Positions 43,695 through 53,323 of a stretch of DNA of 64,000 nt are shown piece after piece. Under the pieces are notes generated by a model. That model saw nothing but the letters and a program-made list of their open reading frames with translations, was not told the DNA's origin and did not search any database. This DNA comes from Dongia_A sp035695765 (GTDB taxonomy: Bacteria > Pseudomonadota > Alphaproteobacteria > Dongiales > Dongiaceae): assembly GCA_035695765.1 (NCBI GenBank), contig DASRRI010000134.1:62001-126000 (forward strand), written 5' to 3'. Every line of letters begins with the position of its first letter. The stretch's first letter is position 1. The position numbers and the translations under genes were made by a program.

Positions 43695-45290
43695 CTACCG
43701 CTGCCGCCGCCAGCGGCTGACCACGTCCGTCAGGAATTCGGCCGGGATGTTGTCCTGGTCCCACGCATCGCTGAACTTCGCCGTGTTGCTGTGCGGGCGA
43801 CAATCGTCCGGCAGCGGGTCGAATATGATGCGCAGCGGAACCGGGACACCTTCGCCGATCGCGATCGCTTCGGCCGCGCGCAGGGCGGGCAGCTCCTCCA
43901 GCATGCCGCTGCCAGATTCCGGCATGGCCGCCGCCAGGTATTCGCGGTCCTTGCTGTTGGTGATCCGCATGGCGAAGATGGTGTTGCATTGCGACAGGAT
44001 GTTGGCCGCCAGCTCCGACGGGCGCTGCGTCACGAGGCCGAGCGACACGCCGTATTTACGGCCTTCAAGCGCGATGCGCGCCACCGCGCGCTTGGTCGGC
44101 TCGAAGCCCAGCTTCTCGTTGGTCGGCGCGTAGCGGTGCGCTTCTTCGCAGACCAGCAGGATCGGAACCCTGCGGTCGCTCCACAGCGCGAAGTCGAAGG
44201 TGATGCGGCACAGCATCGACACCACGACGTTGAGGATTTCCGTCGGGACGCCCGAGGTGTCGAAGATCGTCACCGGTTTGCCGGCCACCGGCACGCGGAA
44301 GATGCGCGACAGCAGGCGCGTCATCTCATCGCGCACCATCAATCCGGGGAACATGAAGGCATAGCGGCGGTCGGCCTGCAGGGCGTTAAAGCGATCCTTG
44401 ATGCGCATATAAGGCGCCAGCTCCAGCGGCCGCTCATACTTGCCCATCAGGTCGTCGATGATCCGGGTGACGTCCGACAGGCGATAGGGGACAGGCGTAT
44501 CGACGGTGATTGCAAACTCTTGACCGCCCGCCAGCTTCTTCTTCGCTTCCACGATCACGTAGTTGAGGATCGAGGCATCGATTTCCGGCGTGCGGCTGGA
44601 TTCGCCGATGATCAGCTCCTTCATCTCGTCGAAATTCAGCAGCCAGTACGGCAGCTCGAGATTGGCCGGGCTGATCACTTCCGCCAGCTCGCCGAACGCC
44701 GCACCGTATTCGTTGTGCGGATCGAGGATGAGGACGTGGCCGTGAGGATGCTTGGACAGGATGCCGCGCACGATCGCGGCCAGCGCGCAGGACTTGCCCG
44801 AGCCGGTGGTGCCGAGCACCGCGAAATGCTTGCCCAGCAGATCGTCGGTGAAGATGTTGGCGGGGATCGACGGGTCCTGGTGCACGCATCCGACGCGCAC
44901 GCCTTCGCGATCGGTGCGCGTGAAGATCCTGCGCAGATCGTCGCTGCCCGCCGCCGACACGCGGTCGCCGAGGCGCGGAAATTCGGAAACGCCGCGCCGG
45001 AACCTTGCATCCGCATCGGTCTCGAGGATCTCGCCGATCAGGTCCAAGTCCATGATCTGGTTGGGCGGGCCGATGATGGCCTGTTCGGCAGCCGGCGTGC
45101 GCAGCCCGATGATGATCCCGAACACGCGCGCTTCGCCGACATCGACGCGCACCACCTGTCCGATCTGCGGCGGAACCGGACCGGCGAAACCGGAGCCGTC
45201 CTCCGCCATGTCCAGCACGACCCGGGCGCGGGATCCTTCGATTGCTGCCACCGTACCAAAGGTGACGACGTGGGCCGCCGCTCCGTCCAT
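43695..45290 (-). CDS. HerA-like FtsK/HAS-barrel ATPase
   Basis: A 531-residue ATPase of the HerA/DUF87 group. The N-terminal about 100 residues form the HAS-barrel (FGTVAAIEGSRARVVLD...). Walker A is LGTTGSGKSCALAA and Walker B is ILLVCEEAH, followed by the family's KRAVARIALEGRKYGVSLGLVTQRPSE region, including an arginine-finger candidate. In archaea HerA works with the nuclease NurA in end resection; no NurA or other nuclease gene is adjacent. A bacterial housekeeping or DNA-processing role is possible. It is 98 bp downstream of the GH17 gene on the same strand. Confidence 0.88.
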   Translation of the reverse strand: MDGAAAHVVTFGTVAAIEGSRARVVLDMAEDGSGFAGPVPPQIGQVVRVDVGEARVFGIIIGLRTPAAEQAIIGPPNQIMDLDLIGEILETDADARFRRGVSEFPRLGDRVSAAGSDDLRRIFTRTDREGVRVGCVHQDPSIPANIFTDDLLGKHFAVLGTTGSGKSCALAAIVRGILSKHPHGHVLILDPHNEYGAAFGELAEVISPANLELPYWLLNFDEMKELIIGESSRTPEIDASILNYVIVEAKKKLAGGQEFAITVDTPVPYRLSDVTRIIDDLMGKYERPLELAPYMRIKDRFNALQADRRYAFMFPGLMVRDEMTRLLSRIFRVPVAGKPVTIFDTSGVPTEILNVVVSMLCRITFDFALWSDRRVPILLVCEEAHRYAPTNEKLGFEPTKRAVARIALEGRKYGVSLGLVTQRPSELAANILSQCNTIFAMRITNSKDREYLAAAMPESGSGMLEELPALRAAEAIAIGEGVPVPLRIIFDPLPDDCRPHSNTAKFSDAWDQDNIPAEFLTDVVSRWRRQR

Positions 45291-45388
45291 GAATCCGCTC
45301 CCGCTTGAATGGCGACGCCTGGAACTAGGCGCGAAAGAGTAGCGCCGATATCCTCTGCGTATCCTTAAGGGGCGCGGTTAACGGGCGG

Positions 45389-47095
45389 TTAATTGTGAAT
45401 AGAAGTTGAATCGATTGCCGGCTGGGCCGCTGGCACGCGCCGGCGGATGGCAAACCACGGATAGGCGAAGATCAGCAGCATCAGGCACCAGATCAAGGAG
45501 TTGCCGTTGATTTCACCCGTCAAGGCCGGGCGGAATGCGGCCAGGATGGAGATGCGCATCTCCGGCCGCGTAAAGACATTTTCGTTAAGAGCGATGAAAA
45601 GCGCGGAGAGCGTCAGCAGCGAAGCGAACGAAATCTCGATCTCAGCCTGCCGCCGCGGCGCCAATCGCGCTACGCCGATGTGGAGCAGGGCGAAGGCGGC
45701 TGCAGGAACGGCAAAGGCCCAGATCGGGAAATCCCGGTAGCGCTCATCGAAATCGAGGCCGAGCGCCACCACCGCTGCCCCCGCCATCGCGATCAATTGC
45801 AGGGCGCCGAGAGCCAGAGCGGCATCGGGCCGGCGGCTCCATGGCCGGCGCAGCCAAGCCAGGCTGTCGGCGGCCGGCGCAATGCCCGCATCGTCGCGCC
45901 CGACGATCCGCGGCAGCGCGAGCAGCGCGACGACAGCGGAGACCAGCGCCAGCGATCCTTCCAGCGCCCACTCGTACCAGTGCCACGCCGCAAATTGCGC
46001 ATGGTCGACCTGCAACGCGATGGCCAGCGCCGCGCCGCCTGCGAGCATGGGCGCAGCCAACGCAGGGCCGATGCTGTGCGCGGATCGCCGTGCCGGCCAC
46101 CATAACAGAAGGCCAAGCAACAGCGTGCCGCCGAGCCATGGCCACGGCGATCCCATGCGCGCCACCGGGCCGGTGAGCGGGAACTTCGATGTGCGGCCTT
46201 CGCTGAAGACGCCCCAGTAGCCGCCGACGGTTCCTTCCAGCGCGCGCTTCCACGGCTGATCGAACGCCTCGATGGCGTTGTAGTCGAGGCCGTGATCGTT
46301 GGCGTAGGTGAGGAACTCGCGGATGAAACTCGCCTGCTCCACCAGGCCGGGGACGGCCCGCGCGCGCTGCTTGCCGGCGGAAGGATAGCCGGTCTCGCCG
46401 ATATAGATCGTCTTGCCCGGCATCTCCGCCTCGACCATGCGCAGGATCGCGTCGATATGCGTTACGCCGTCGGATGCGGGCACGGGGTCATCTTCCCAAT
46501 AGGGCAGGATATGAATGGTGACGAAATCGACGTCATCGGCCAGCTCCGGGTGGCGCAGCCAGAACTCCCAGACATCGGCATAGGTGACGGGCAGGCCCGT
46601 CTCCGCCTTGACGCGTTTCAGGAACTTCGAGAGCGTCGCCGCCGTCTGTTCCTTGCGCAGCAGCACCTCGTTGCCGACGATGATGGCCTTGATGGCTGCT
46701 GGGTGCGCCTTGGCCAGCGCGATGCCGCGCGCCATCTGGATCTCGTTATCCTTGGCTTCGGTCCCTACCCATAGGCCCAGCAGTACCTTGAGCCCCAGCT
46801 TCTCCGCGATCGGCACCACCTGGTCCAGCCCCTGATCCACGGCATAAGTGCGCACGCAATCGGTCTCGGTCTTCAGGCGCGCCAGGTCTTCCTCGATCTG
46901 CTGCGGCGGGATGACGAGGCTCCGGTCAAAGGGGGTCTGGTTGCCGCGGAACGGCGTGTAGGAGACACAGGAGAAGCGTCCGCTCGGCGCATCCACCAGG
47001 AGCACCGGCTCTGCGCGCCAGAGCCAGAACGCGGCGATCGCGACAATCGCGAGAGCGCCGCCCGCCAACGCGGCGAAAGCCCGGTTCGCCGTCAT
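45389..47095 (-). CDS. ndvC: GH17-domain membrane protein, NdvC-like (beta-1,3/1,6-glucan)
   Basis: A 568-residue protein. After an N-terminal membrane anchor comes a glycoside hydrolase family 17 domain (about 35-310). Its acid/base Glu is in IIVGNEVLL and its nucleophile Glu in YIGETGYPSAGKQ, so both are kept. The C-terminal half has about seven or eight membrane helices. Size and layout match Bradyrhizobium NdvC, needed for the beta-1,6 linkages of cyclic beta-glucan. It starts 16 nt after the NdvB-like gene stop, so the two form an operon. The GH17 domain is probably a periplasmic transglycosylase. The symbol is assigned by likeness and context. Confidence 0.78.
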   Translation of the reverse strand: MTANRAFAALAGGALAIVAIAAFWLWRAEPVLLVDAPSGRFSCVSYTPFRGNQTPFDRSLVIPPQQIEEDLARLKTETDCVRTYAVDQGLDQVVPIAEKLGLKVLLGLWVGTEAKDNEIQMARGIALAKAHPAAIKAIIVGNEVLLRKEQTAATLSKFLKRVKAETGLPVTYADVWEFWLRHPELADDVDFVTIHILPYWEDDPVPASDGVTHIDAILRMVEAEMPGKTIYIGETGYPSAGKQRARAVPGLVEQASFIREFLTYANDHGLDYNAIEAFDQPWKRALEGTVGGYWGVFSEGRTSKFPLTGPVARMGSPWPWLGGTLLLGLLLWWPARRSAHSIGPALAAPMLAGGAALAIALQVDHAQFAAWHWYEWALEGSLALVSAVVALLALPRIVGRDDAGIAPAADSLAWLRRPWSRRPDAALALGALQLIAMAGAAVVALGLDFDERYRDFPIWAFAVPAAAFALLHIGVARLAPRRQAEIEISFASLLTLSALFIALNENVFTRPEMRISILAAFRPALTGEINGNSLIWCLMLLIFAYPWFAIRRRVPAAQPAIDSTSIHN

Positions 47096-47111
47096 CGATC
47101 TTCGACGACCA

Positions 47112-49778
47112 CTAGCGTCCAGTCGTCAGCTCGCCGGCTGCGGGCGTTCCAGGAGCCGGCAGCACGGCGGCCGGCAGATCCGGCAGCGGGATGGTGCGCC
47201 GCGACTTGAGGATCGGCAGCACGTTGATCATGGACATCAGCAGCGCGGAGAAGAACGGCAACGCCTGCACCCCCAGCAGCACCGCCCACAGGGTCGAGGT
47301 CGGCTCGACCGTGCCGCGCTGCCAGATCACCCCGATCCCGCTCAGGATCAGCATCAGGAAGATCATGGTCTCCTCGCGCGCGGAGACCAGGCCGCGGATG
47401 ATGGCGGGCTGGTTCTCCAACTTCGGGGTGCGATGGAACGGCAGGTTGCTGGTGAACAGGCCGCGCCACACCGCCTTCGACACGGCGTAGGAGAGCGACA
47501 GGCCGGCGAAGGCGGCGCCCAGATTGTCGAGGAAGCTGCACGGCACCTTGCTGGCATAGAGCCACATCGACTTGCCGACCTTGAAGAAGAACATGCCGAG
47601 CGTGACGATGAGGTAGAGCGTCAGCGGCGGCTCGATCTTGTCGGGCAGCCACATCATGCCGACGCTCCACGCGATCGCCATGTAGACGAACAGCAGCTGC
47701 AGGCCGTCGGCGATCCAGGGCATCCAGCCGGCCAGGAACTGGTAGCGCTGCGCCGGGTTCAGGCGACGGCGCCCGAACGGCAGCAGGTCGCGCGCGTGGC
47801 CCTTGAGGATGGTCATCGCGCCATAGGCCCAGCGATAGCGCTGCTTGCGATAGGCCTCGAAGCTGTCGGGCATCAGGCCCTTGCCGTAGCTCTTCTCGGT
47901 ATAGACCGCACGATAGCCGGCCTCGAACAGCCGCAGGCCGAGCTCTGCATCCTCGGTGATGCACCACTCTGCCCAGCCGCCGACCTCGGCCAGCGCCGAC
48001 TTGCGGATCAGCGCCATGGTGCCGTGCTGGATGATCGCGTTCTTCTCGTCGCGCGTCTTCATGCCGAGATGGAAGAAGCCGGCGTACTCCCAGAAGCACA
48101 TGCGCTTGAAGAGGTCCTCGTGGCCGTCGCGGTAATCCTGCGGCGCCTGCATCAGAGCGACCTGCGGATCGGCGAAATACGGCACCAGCTCCTTCAGCCA
48201 CTCCGGCCGGACCTTGTAGTCGCTGTCGATGGTGGCGACGAGCTCGACGTCGGGATCGGTCTGAGTCAGCGCATAATTGAGCGCGCCCGCCTTGAAGCCC
48301 GGCCATTTCGGCAGATGGAAGAACTTGAAGTTCGGCCGGTTCAGCGAGGAGATATAGGCCTCGACCGGCTTCCACACCGCATCGTCCTTGGTGTTGTTGT
48401 CGATGATGAGGACTTCGTACTTGGCATAGTCCAGCTTCTCGAGCGCGCGGATGGTCTCGATCATCATCTCCGGCGGCTCGTTGTAGCACGGCACGTGGAT
48501 CGAAACCTTGGGCAGCTTCCAGGTGCCCTTGACCGGCGGCGGGATGCGCTGGCGGCTGCTCTGGCCCAGCCACAGGTTGACCGCCATCTCCACGCCTTCG
48601 ATCAGGAAGATGGCGAGCAGCAGCACGGTCGCCGGCGCGATCATGGCGAGCGCCACGATGTCGAACCAGGTGAGATAGCGGCCGCTGTAGGTGGCGTAGA
48701 CCCAGACCGCGATCATCACGCCGCTCTGGCCCAGCAGCGCCAGGAAGAAGCGGCCGCGTCCGACCAGGCCCAACTCGGCGCGCAGCACCCACAGCACGAA
48801 CGGCAGGCCGAGCGCTGCGATGGCGGCGCCCAGCCAGCGCCAGTTCTGGTAATTGACCAGGATTCCCTGCAGCGCAGGCTTCAGGTTGCGATGGCCGTCC
48901 CATACGCCCCAATAGGCGCCGACGCCGCCCTCGTACTCCGCCTTCCACGGCTGGTCGAAGCCTTCGATGATGAAATACTCGATGTCGTTCTTCTTGGCCT
49001 CGCGCACGAAGTTGCGCAGAAAGATGCCCTGGTCGACGGGCGAGGCGATCGCGCCCATGCGCTGCAAGCCCTGGCTCGGCCAGCCGACCTCGGTCAGAAC
49101 GATCCGCTTGTTCACGCCGCGCTTCTTGAGTTCGTTCGCGACCGCCTGATAGTTGCCCATGGTCCACGGCACCGCGTCCCGCACCGGGATGCCGTTCCAG
49201 AACGGCAGGATGTGAACGGCGACGAAATCGACCTCGTCCAGCAGCTCCGGATGCTTGAGCCAGATGTCGAAGGGCTCCGCAGTGCTGACCGGGATGCCCG
49301 GCAGGCGCCGCTTGACCTCGCGGATATAGTCGATGAGCTGGGGAACCTTGACCATGTTCTTGAAGATGGCCTCGTTGCCCACCGTGACCCGGCTGACGCT
49401 GCCGTTGTTGGTGGCGAGGTCGACCAGGTTGTCGATCTCCTGCCGGTTCTTCTTCAGGTCCTCGCCGATCCAGGCCCCTGCCATCACGCGCAGGCCCATC
49501 TTGTCCGCCATGGTCGGGATGCCGTAGTTGGCACCGAGGGTGGAATAGGTGCGGATCTGGCTGGTGAGGCCCGCCATCAGCGAGAGGTCCCGGCGGATTT
49601 CCGCCAGGGTCGGCTCACGGCCGTTGATGGGGTTCGCGCTGTCCCGATAGGGCGAATAGGTCAGGCCGGACACGTCTTCGGTCCAGGGGTCCTGCTCGAC
49701 CGGGCGATTCAGCAACACCCAGGTGCCGGCAAACAACAGGGCCACCACCAGGCCAATCATCCAGTTCGAGAGACGCAT
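47112..49778 (-). CDS. ndvB: GH17-GT2 fusion, NdvB-like beta-1,3-glucan synthase
   Basis: An 888-residue protein. It has an N-terminal anchor, a GH17 domain (about 30-300; Glu in VTVGNEAIF and in LTEVGWPSQG), membrane helices, then a GT2 synthase domain (about 415-690). GT2 motifs are HVPCYNEPPEM, the DSD in ATIDSDYKV, TEDAELG and QRYRW, followed by further helices. This is the architecture and approximate size of Bradyrhizobium NdvB, a UDP-glucose-dependent synthase of cyclic beta-(1,3),(1,6)-glucan. The GH17 domain could cyclise or branch the chain in the periplasm. The operon continues with the NdvC-like gene. Linear glucan synthesis is the alternative. Confidence 0.83.
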   Translation of the reverse strand: MRLSNWMIGLVVALLFAGTWVLLNRPVEQDPWTEDVSGLTYSPYRDSANPINGREPTLAEIRRDLSLMAGLTSQIRTYSTLGANYGIPTMADKMGLRVMAGAWIGEDLKKNRQEIDNLVDLATNNGSVSRVTVGNEAIFKNMVKVPQLIDYIREVKRRLPGIPVSTAEPFDIWLKHPELLDEVDFVAVHILPFWNGIPVRDAVPWTMGNYQAVANELKKRGVNKRIVLTEVGWPSQGLQRMGAIASPVDQGIFLRNFVREAKKNDIEYFIIEGFDQPWKAEYEGGVGAYWGVWDGHRNLKPALQGILVNYQNWRWLGAAIAALGLPFVLWVLRAELGLVGRGRFFLALLGQSGVMIAVWVYATYSGRYLTWFDIVALAMIAPATVLLLAIFLIEGVEMAVNLWLGQSSRQRIPPPVKGTWKLPKVSIHVPCYNEPPEMMIETIRALEKLDYAKYEVLIIDNNTKDDAVWKPVEAYISSLNRPNFKFFHLPKWPGFKAGALNYALTQTDPDVELVATIDSDYKVRPEWLKELVPYFADPQVALMQAPQDYRDGHEDLFKRMCFWEYAGFFHLGMKTRDEKNAIIQHGTMALIRKSALAEVGGWAEWCITEDAELGLRLFEAGYRAVYTEKSYGKGLMPDSFEAYRKQRYRWAYGAMTILKGHARDLLPFGRRRLNPAQRYQFLAGWMPWIADGLQLLFVYMAIAWSVGMMWLPDKIEPPLTLYLIVTLGMFFFKVGKSMWLYASKVPCSFLDNLGAAFAGLSLSYAVSKAVWRGLFTSNLPFHRTPKLENQPAIIRGLVSAREETMIFLMLILSGIGVIWQRGTVEPTSTLWAVLLGVQALPFFSALLMSMINVLPILKSRRTIPLPDLPAAVLPAPGTPAAGELTTGR

Positions 49779-50014
49779 AATTTTCGGTTCCGGAACGCGT
49801 GTTGCCAGCTGTCAGGCGTCCGCAGACCAACGCGCGGCGAGCTTCAGCCGTTCCATGGGAACCCGAAAAAGGACGCTGGCGATCCGCAGATGGCGGGCAA
49901 TGTCGGGCGAGTCAGGCGGAAGATCAAGGGCCAAACCCGTAGCCCTTGGGACAATAGTGTGTGATCGCCGCGATCTATCCGTAATCGCGACTGAAGGTCG
50001 CAGTTGCCCGGCTC

Positions 50015-50528
50015 TCAAGCGATCCGGGTGAGGCGCGGATAAGTGAAGATGAGGCCAATGGCCGTCAATATTCCGGCTATGCCGATATGTGGCCGGCGCG
50101 GCTCAGCTTGAACAAGAGGAAGCCGATGAAGACGCTGAGCGCGCCTGTGCTGGCGCAGATCGCAGCGCTGAAGGACAGGCTTGGCTGGAAGCCGAATTGC
50201 GGGAGTGGCACTGGGGGAGGTCAGCGCCATTGCGATCGAGCTGATGCCGCCGCGAACGAAGAGTACCGCCATCAGGATGGTCAGCCAGCTCTCGCCTTCC
50301 TTGATCTCGGCATCCACCTTCCCGCGCGGTTGATGCTGAGGAGCGCGCGGCCCGGCGTATTCACCACGTAACGCAACAACGTCCGGACGACGGCAAAAAC
50401 CGCTAGCATCGCGGGCAGGTATGCACCGTCAGGGCCCCCGCCCCGATCTGGATCAGCTGCCAGATGCCGCCAAAGATCGCGTAATCGAGATAGGCCGCCA
50501 AGCAACGGCGGAGAAACGAAGCAGGCAT
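50015..50528 (-). pseudogene. Decayed RDD-like membrane protein gene with several frameshifts
   Basis: On the minus strand, an ATG at 50528 (preceded by GGGGGG) opens MPASFLRRCLAAYLDYAIFG, resembling the start of an RDD-family membrane protein, but meets TAG after about 40 codons. The likeness continues in a second frame with LRYVVNTPGRALLS, the T-P-G-(K/R)-A-L-L motif of RDD proteins. It then moves to another frame (EIKEGESWLTILMAVLFV) and finally to a hydrophobic C-terminal stretch. At least three frame changes are needed, so this is probably a pseudogene; clustered sequencing errors are the alternative. The 236 bp on its right end toward 49779 hold only the upstream region of the NdvB-like gene. 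Confidence 0.6.
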
Positions 50529-50613
50529 CAGACCCCCCGGTTAGTGCTCGGAGGAAAATTTACCTTGTGACAGTAAAGCGACTATTAATCGCTGGAGGAG
50601 CGGGCTTTCTTCG

Positions 50614-52305
50614 CTAGTCCGGCAGCGCCATCGGTTTCAGGTCGTCGAACCGGTCGCCGGGGCCGGGATTTTCTTTCGATGTCTCGCCGCCGAGGTGCTT
50701 CAGGATGCCCCAGACAGCATTGAGGCCGGTGGTCACCGCGCCCTCGACCCAGCCCGGGGTCCAGGACACATCGTCGCCGGCGATGAAGATGCCCCGTTCC
50801 TGCGGCGGCAGCTGGTCCTGGACGAAGTGGCAGTACATCCGGTGGTTATAGCGGTAGTGGCCGGGCAGGGCGCCCTTGAAGGCGCCGAGGAAATTGGGGT
50901 CGGACTCCCAGGAGACCGTGATCGGATCGCCGATGATGTGGCTGGCGATATCGACGTTGGGATAGACCTGCTTCAGCGCGTTCAGCATCAGCTTCACCCG
51001 CTTTTCCACCGGCAGCGGCAGCAGCTTCAGCGCATCGCCCATCCAGCTATAAGACAGGCAGATGACGCCTGGCTTGTCCGGCCCGTTGTCGAACAGGTAG
51101 GTGCCGCGGGTCAGCCGGTCGCTCAAGGTCATGCTCATGACATCGCGGCCGGTCTTCGGGTCTTTGTCCTTCCAGAACGGCCGGTCGACCATCACGAAGG
51201 TCTTGGCCGATTGCATGTAGCGCGTGCGGTCCAACGCCATCCAGACCTTCTGAGAGAAGAACTGCTCCGCCATCTCGATATGCGTGGTCAGCAGCCAGGA
51301 TTGGCAGGTGACCAGCACAGCCGGATATTCGCGCGTCGCTCCCCATCGGTCGGTGATGGCGAAACGGTTTCCGGCAGCAGGTGCGATGCGCGTGACGCTC
51401 GGCCGCGGCGCGCCGGCATGCAGCGATTCCAGCGAGGTGCCGCGCGGCCAATGCGCGATCTTGTCCGGCTGCATTTTCCACAGGCGGCGCGGCATCTGCT
51501 CCGCGCCGCCTGTCACCAGCCGCTGATCCTCATCGCAGTTGGTGTAGACGACGCGCAGGATCTCCAGCATCGAGTTTGGGAAATCGGTATCCCACCCGCC
51601 GGTGCCGAATCCGACTTGGCCGAAAATCTCCAGGTGCCGGAACGACCGCCGCATGAAAGCGTCCGACGTGGCGATGAAGCCGTAGAAGGTGCGGTCGTCC
51701 CAGATCGGGATCAGGCGGTTCCAGATCTCCTTGATGCGCCGCACGTCGCGCGCGCGGATCGCGGCCTGCATATCGCTGAATTGCGCGCCATGCTCCAGGG
51801 CTTCGCTCCAGGCCGCCGCGACCTCGTGGAAGACCTTCGGCAGGTCTTCGAGCTTCTCCGCATAAAGCGGCTGGCCCGCCAGATCGACGACCGTGCTGCG
51901 CGAGGCTGACGTCAACGGATTGGGAAAGGGCGTGGTCTTCAGCCCGACCTGATCCAGGTAATGGAAGAACGCAGTGGAGCAGGTGGGAAAGCGCATGCCG
52001 CCCAGTTCCGCGACGATGCCTTCCGCGCCCTCGAACGGAACGGAACGCAGGCGCCCGCCGATCCGTGCTGCTTCATAGACGACGGGCTTAAGTCCGAGTT
52101 TCATCAGTTCGAGTGCCGCCACCATGCCCGCTGCGCCGGCACCGACGATCGCGACCTCGGTGCCCAGCTTGTCCGACGGCAGCTTGCCCACGCCCGCCGG
52201 ATGCTTGATCCAATCATCGAACGCGAATGGAAAATCCGGCCCGAAATAGGTGACAGGCCGCTTGTCCGTGGGTGCGCTGACGGCGGGAACATGGGAAGCG
52301 GTCAT
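50614..52305 (-). CDS. Flavin amine oxidase, tryptophan 2-monooxygenase-like
   Basis: A 563-residue FAD enzyme of the amine-oxidase fold. The FAD loop is VAIVGAGAAGMVAALELMKLG (about residue 52), with EAARIGGRLRS following and the motif ELGGMRFPTCSTAFFHYL. The C-terminal flavin contact is GIFIAGDDVSWTPGWVEGAV. The R-F-P motif and overall length resemble IaaM, which converts tryptophan to indole-3-acetamide on the way to auxin, and related phenylalanine monooxygenases. No iaaH-type amidase gene is adjacent, so the product and role remain open. It is a single gene. Confidence 0.8.
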   Translation of the reverse strand: MTASHVPAVSAPTDKRPVTYFGPDFPFAFDDWIKHPAGVGKLPSDKLGTEVAIVGAGAAGMVAALELMKLGLKPVVYEAARIGGRLRSVPFEGAEGIVAELGGMRFPTCSTAFFHYLDQVGLKTTPFPNPLTSASRSTVVDLAGQPLYAEKLEDLPKVFHEVAAAWSEALEHGAQFSDMQAAIRARDVRRIKEIWNRLIPIWDDRTFYGFIATSDAFMRRSFRHLEIFGQVGFGTGGWDTDFPNSMLEILRVVYTNCDEDQRLVTGGAEQMPRRLWKMQPDKIAHWPRGTSLESLHAGAPRPSVTRIAPAAGNRFAITDRWGATREYPAVLVTCQSWLLTTHIEMAEQFFSQKVWMALDRTRYMQSAKTFVMVDRPFWKDKDPKTGRDVMSMTLSDRLTRGTYLFDNGPDKPGVICLSYSWMGDALKLLPLPVEKRVKLMLNALKQVYPNVDIASHIIGDPITVSWESDPNFLGAFKGALPGHYRYNHRMYCHFVQDQLPPQERGIFIAGDDVSWTPGWVEGAVTTGLNAVWGILKHLGGETSKENPGPGDRFDDLKPMALPD

Positions 52306-52479
52306 GGCAATGCCTCTTGCAGACTGAGCGAGAGGCAGCGTGGCTCACGATGATGGTGCGCCGCACCTACTGGACCGGATCGCGGCGCGTTCAGTCTGCG
52401 CTTGGCATATCCGGCAATGCCTCCCCTCTGCGTGGAGACTACTTCGCGTCCCACGCCCGAACAAGGCCGCGCGCGGTCT

Positions 52480-53289
52480 TCAAAGTCCGTGCGCCGAGAA
52501 GTTGTGCTGGCTCCCGTTCACCTGCCCAATGCCCATGGCAATCGTGCCTTTGCGGTTCAGCACGACATGACGCCACTTCGGATCCGCCGTCTCCGACCGC
52601 AGATAGCTCATGACCAGCAGCTCAAGCTTCTGGCCATCCGCAGTGTTCCGCCACAGGTCCGCATTCTTATGGGCGTCTTGGACGTGGCCGCTGTCGCCGG
52701 TCCTCGACTTCAGGAAGTCGCAGATGAAATCGTCCGCCTTGTCGGGCTTGTTCTGCTCCAGGAAATCGGCGACTTCCTCGAAGGTGAGGCCCTTAAGGCC
52801 GCCATTCTGGGTCACAATGTCGAAGAACCAGCAGAACGATCGCTTGCTCGGCGCCCCGCCCGGCAGGTGGGCGGCCCATTCGCTCGCCATGTTGAAGGCG
52901 ATCTCCGCCTTCTTGCCGATACGCTCGTCCTGCTGCGTGCGCATCTCCGTGGTGCCCATGAAGGCGGCCAGCTCAGCCTTCGCCTCCGGCCCGAGCTTTG
53001 CGCCGTTCTGCCAGCTGCGGACGATGGTCAATCCGGCGGCGATCGAGCTGTTGCAGGCGGTCCAGAACTGTTCGCCGAATTTCGGCATGGCGGCCGCCGC
53101 GACGGGCTTGCCGACGGCCTTCACCATGGGCTGAAGCGAACCCTTGCCAATATTCCACTGCAGCGCGCCACAAGAGATGCCCATATCGTCGAAGTTGCCG
53201 GAAACGCCCATATAGGGGTCGCCATTCACCTCGAAGCCGGGCGTGATCGCTACGGCCGCCTTGATCCAGTCGCTCGGTATCTGACTCAT
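52480..53289 (-). CDS. Putative lysozyme/chitosanase-like protein
   Basis: A 269-residue protein. The N-terminal segment ITPGFEVNGDPYMGVSGNFD with GISCGALQWNIGKGSLQPMV has the Glu followed by Asp/Gly-rich hairpin and G-x-L-Q-W/Y pattern seen in lysozyme-like and GH46 chitosanase folds, so the Glu in PGFE is a candidate catalytic acid. The assignment is by general likeness only. There is no signal peptide. The ATG at 53289 follows GGGAGGCGGCA. It lies 34 bp downstream of a DUF2272 gene on the same strand, another putative cell-wall-related protein, suggesting paired action. Confidence 0.5.
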   Translation of the reverse strand: MSQIPSDWIKAAVAITPGFEVNGDPYMGVSGNFDDMGISCGALQWNIGKGSLQPMVKAVGKPVAAAAMPKFGEQFWTACNSSIAAGLTIVRSWQNGAKLGPEAKAELAAFMGTTEMRTQQDERIGKKAEIAFNMASEWAAHLPGGAPSKRSFCWFFDIVTQNGGLKGLTFEEVADFLEQNKPDKADDFICDFLKSRTGDSGHVQDAHKNADLWRNTADGQKLELLVMSYLRSETADPKWRHVVLNRKGTIAMGIGQVNGSQHNFSAHGL

Positions 53290-53323
53290 TGCCGCCTCCC
53301 CGTCGTGCGTTCGGAATGACAAC

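Noticed and set aside
43695..45290. HerA-like ATPase as part of an anti-phage system
   Set aside because: The partner genes of known HerA-based defence systems are absent and the HAS-barrel form fits a housekeeping enzyme.
47092..49964. Long open frames in other registers over the NdvB-like gene (minus-strand 47092-49167 and plus-strand 47433-49964)
   Set aside because: They overlap all GT2 and GH17 motifs of the real gene and give Arg/Gly/His-rich translations.
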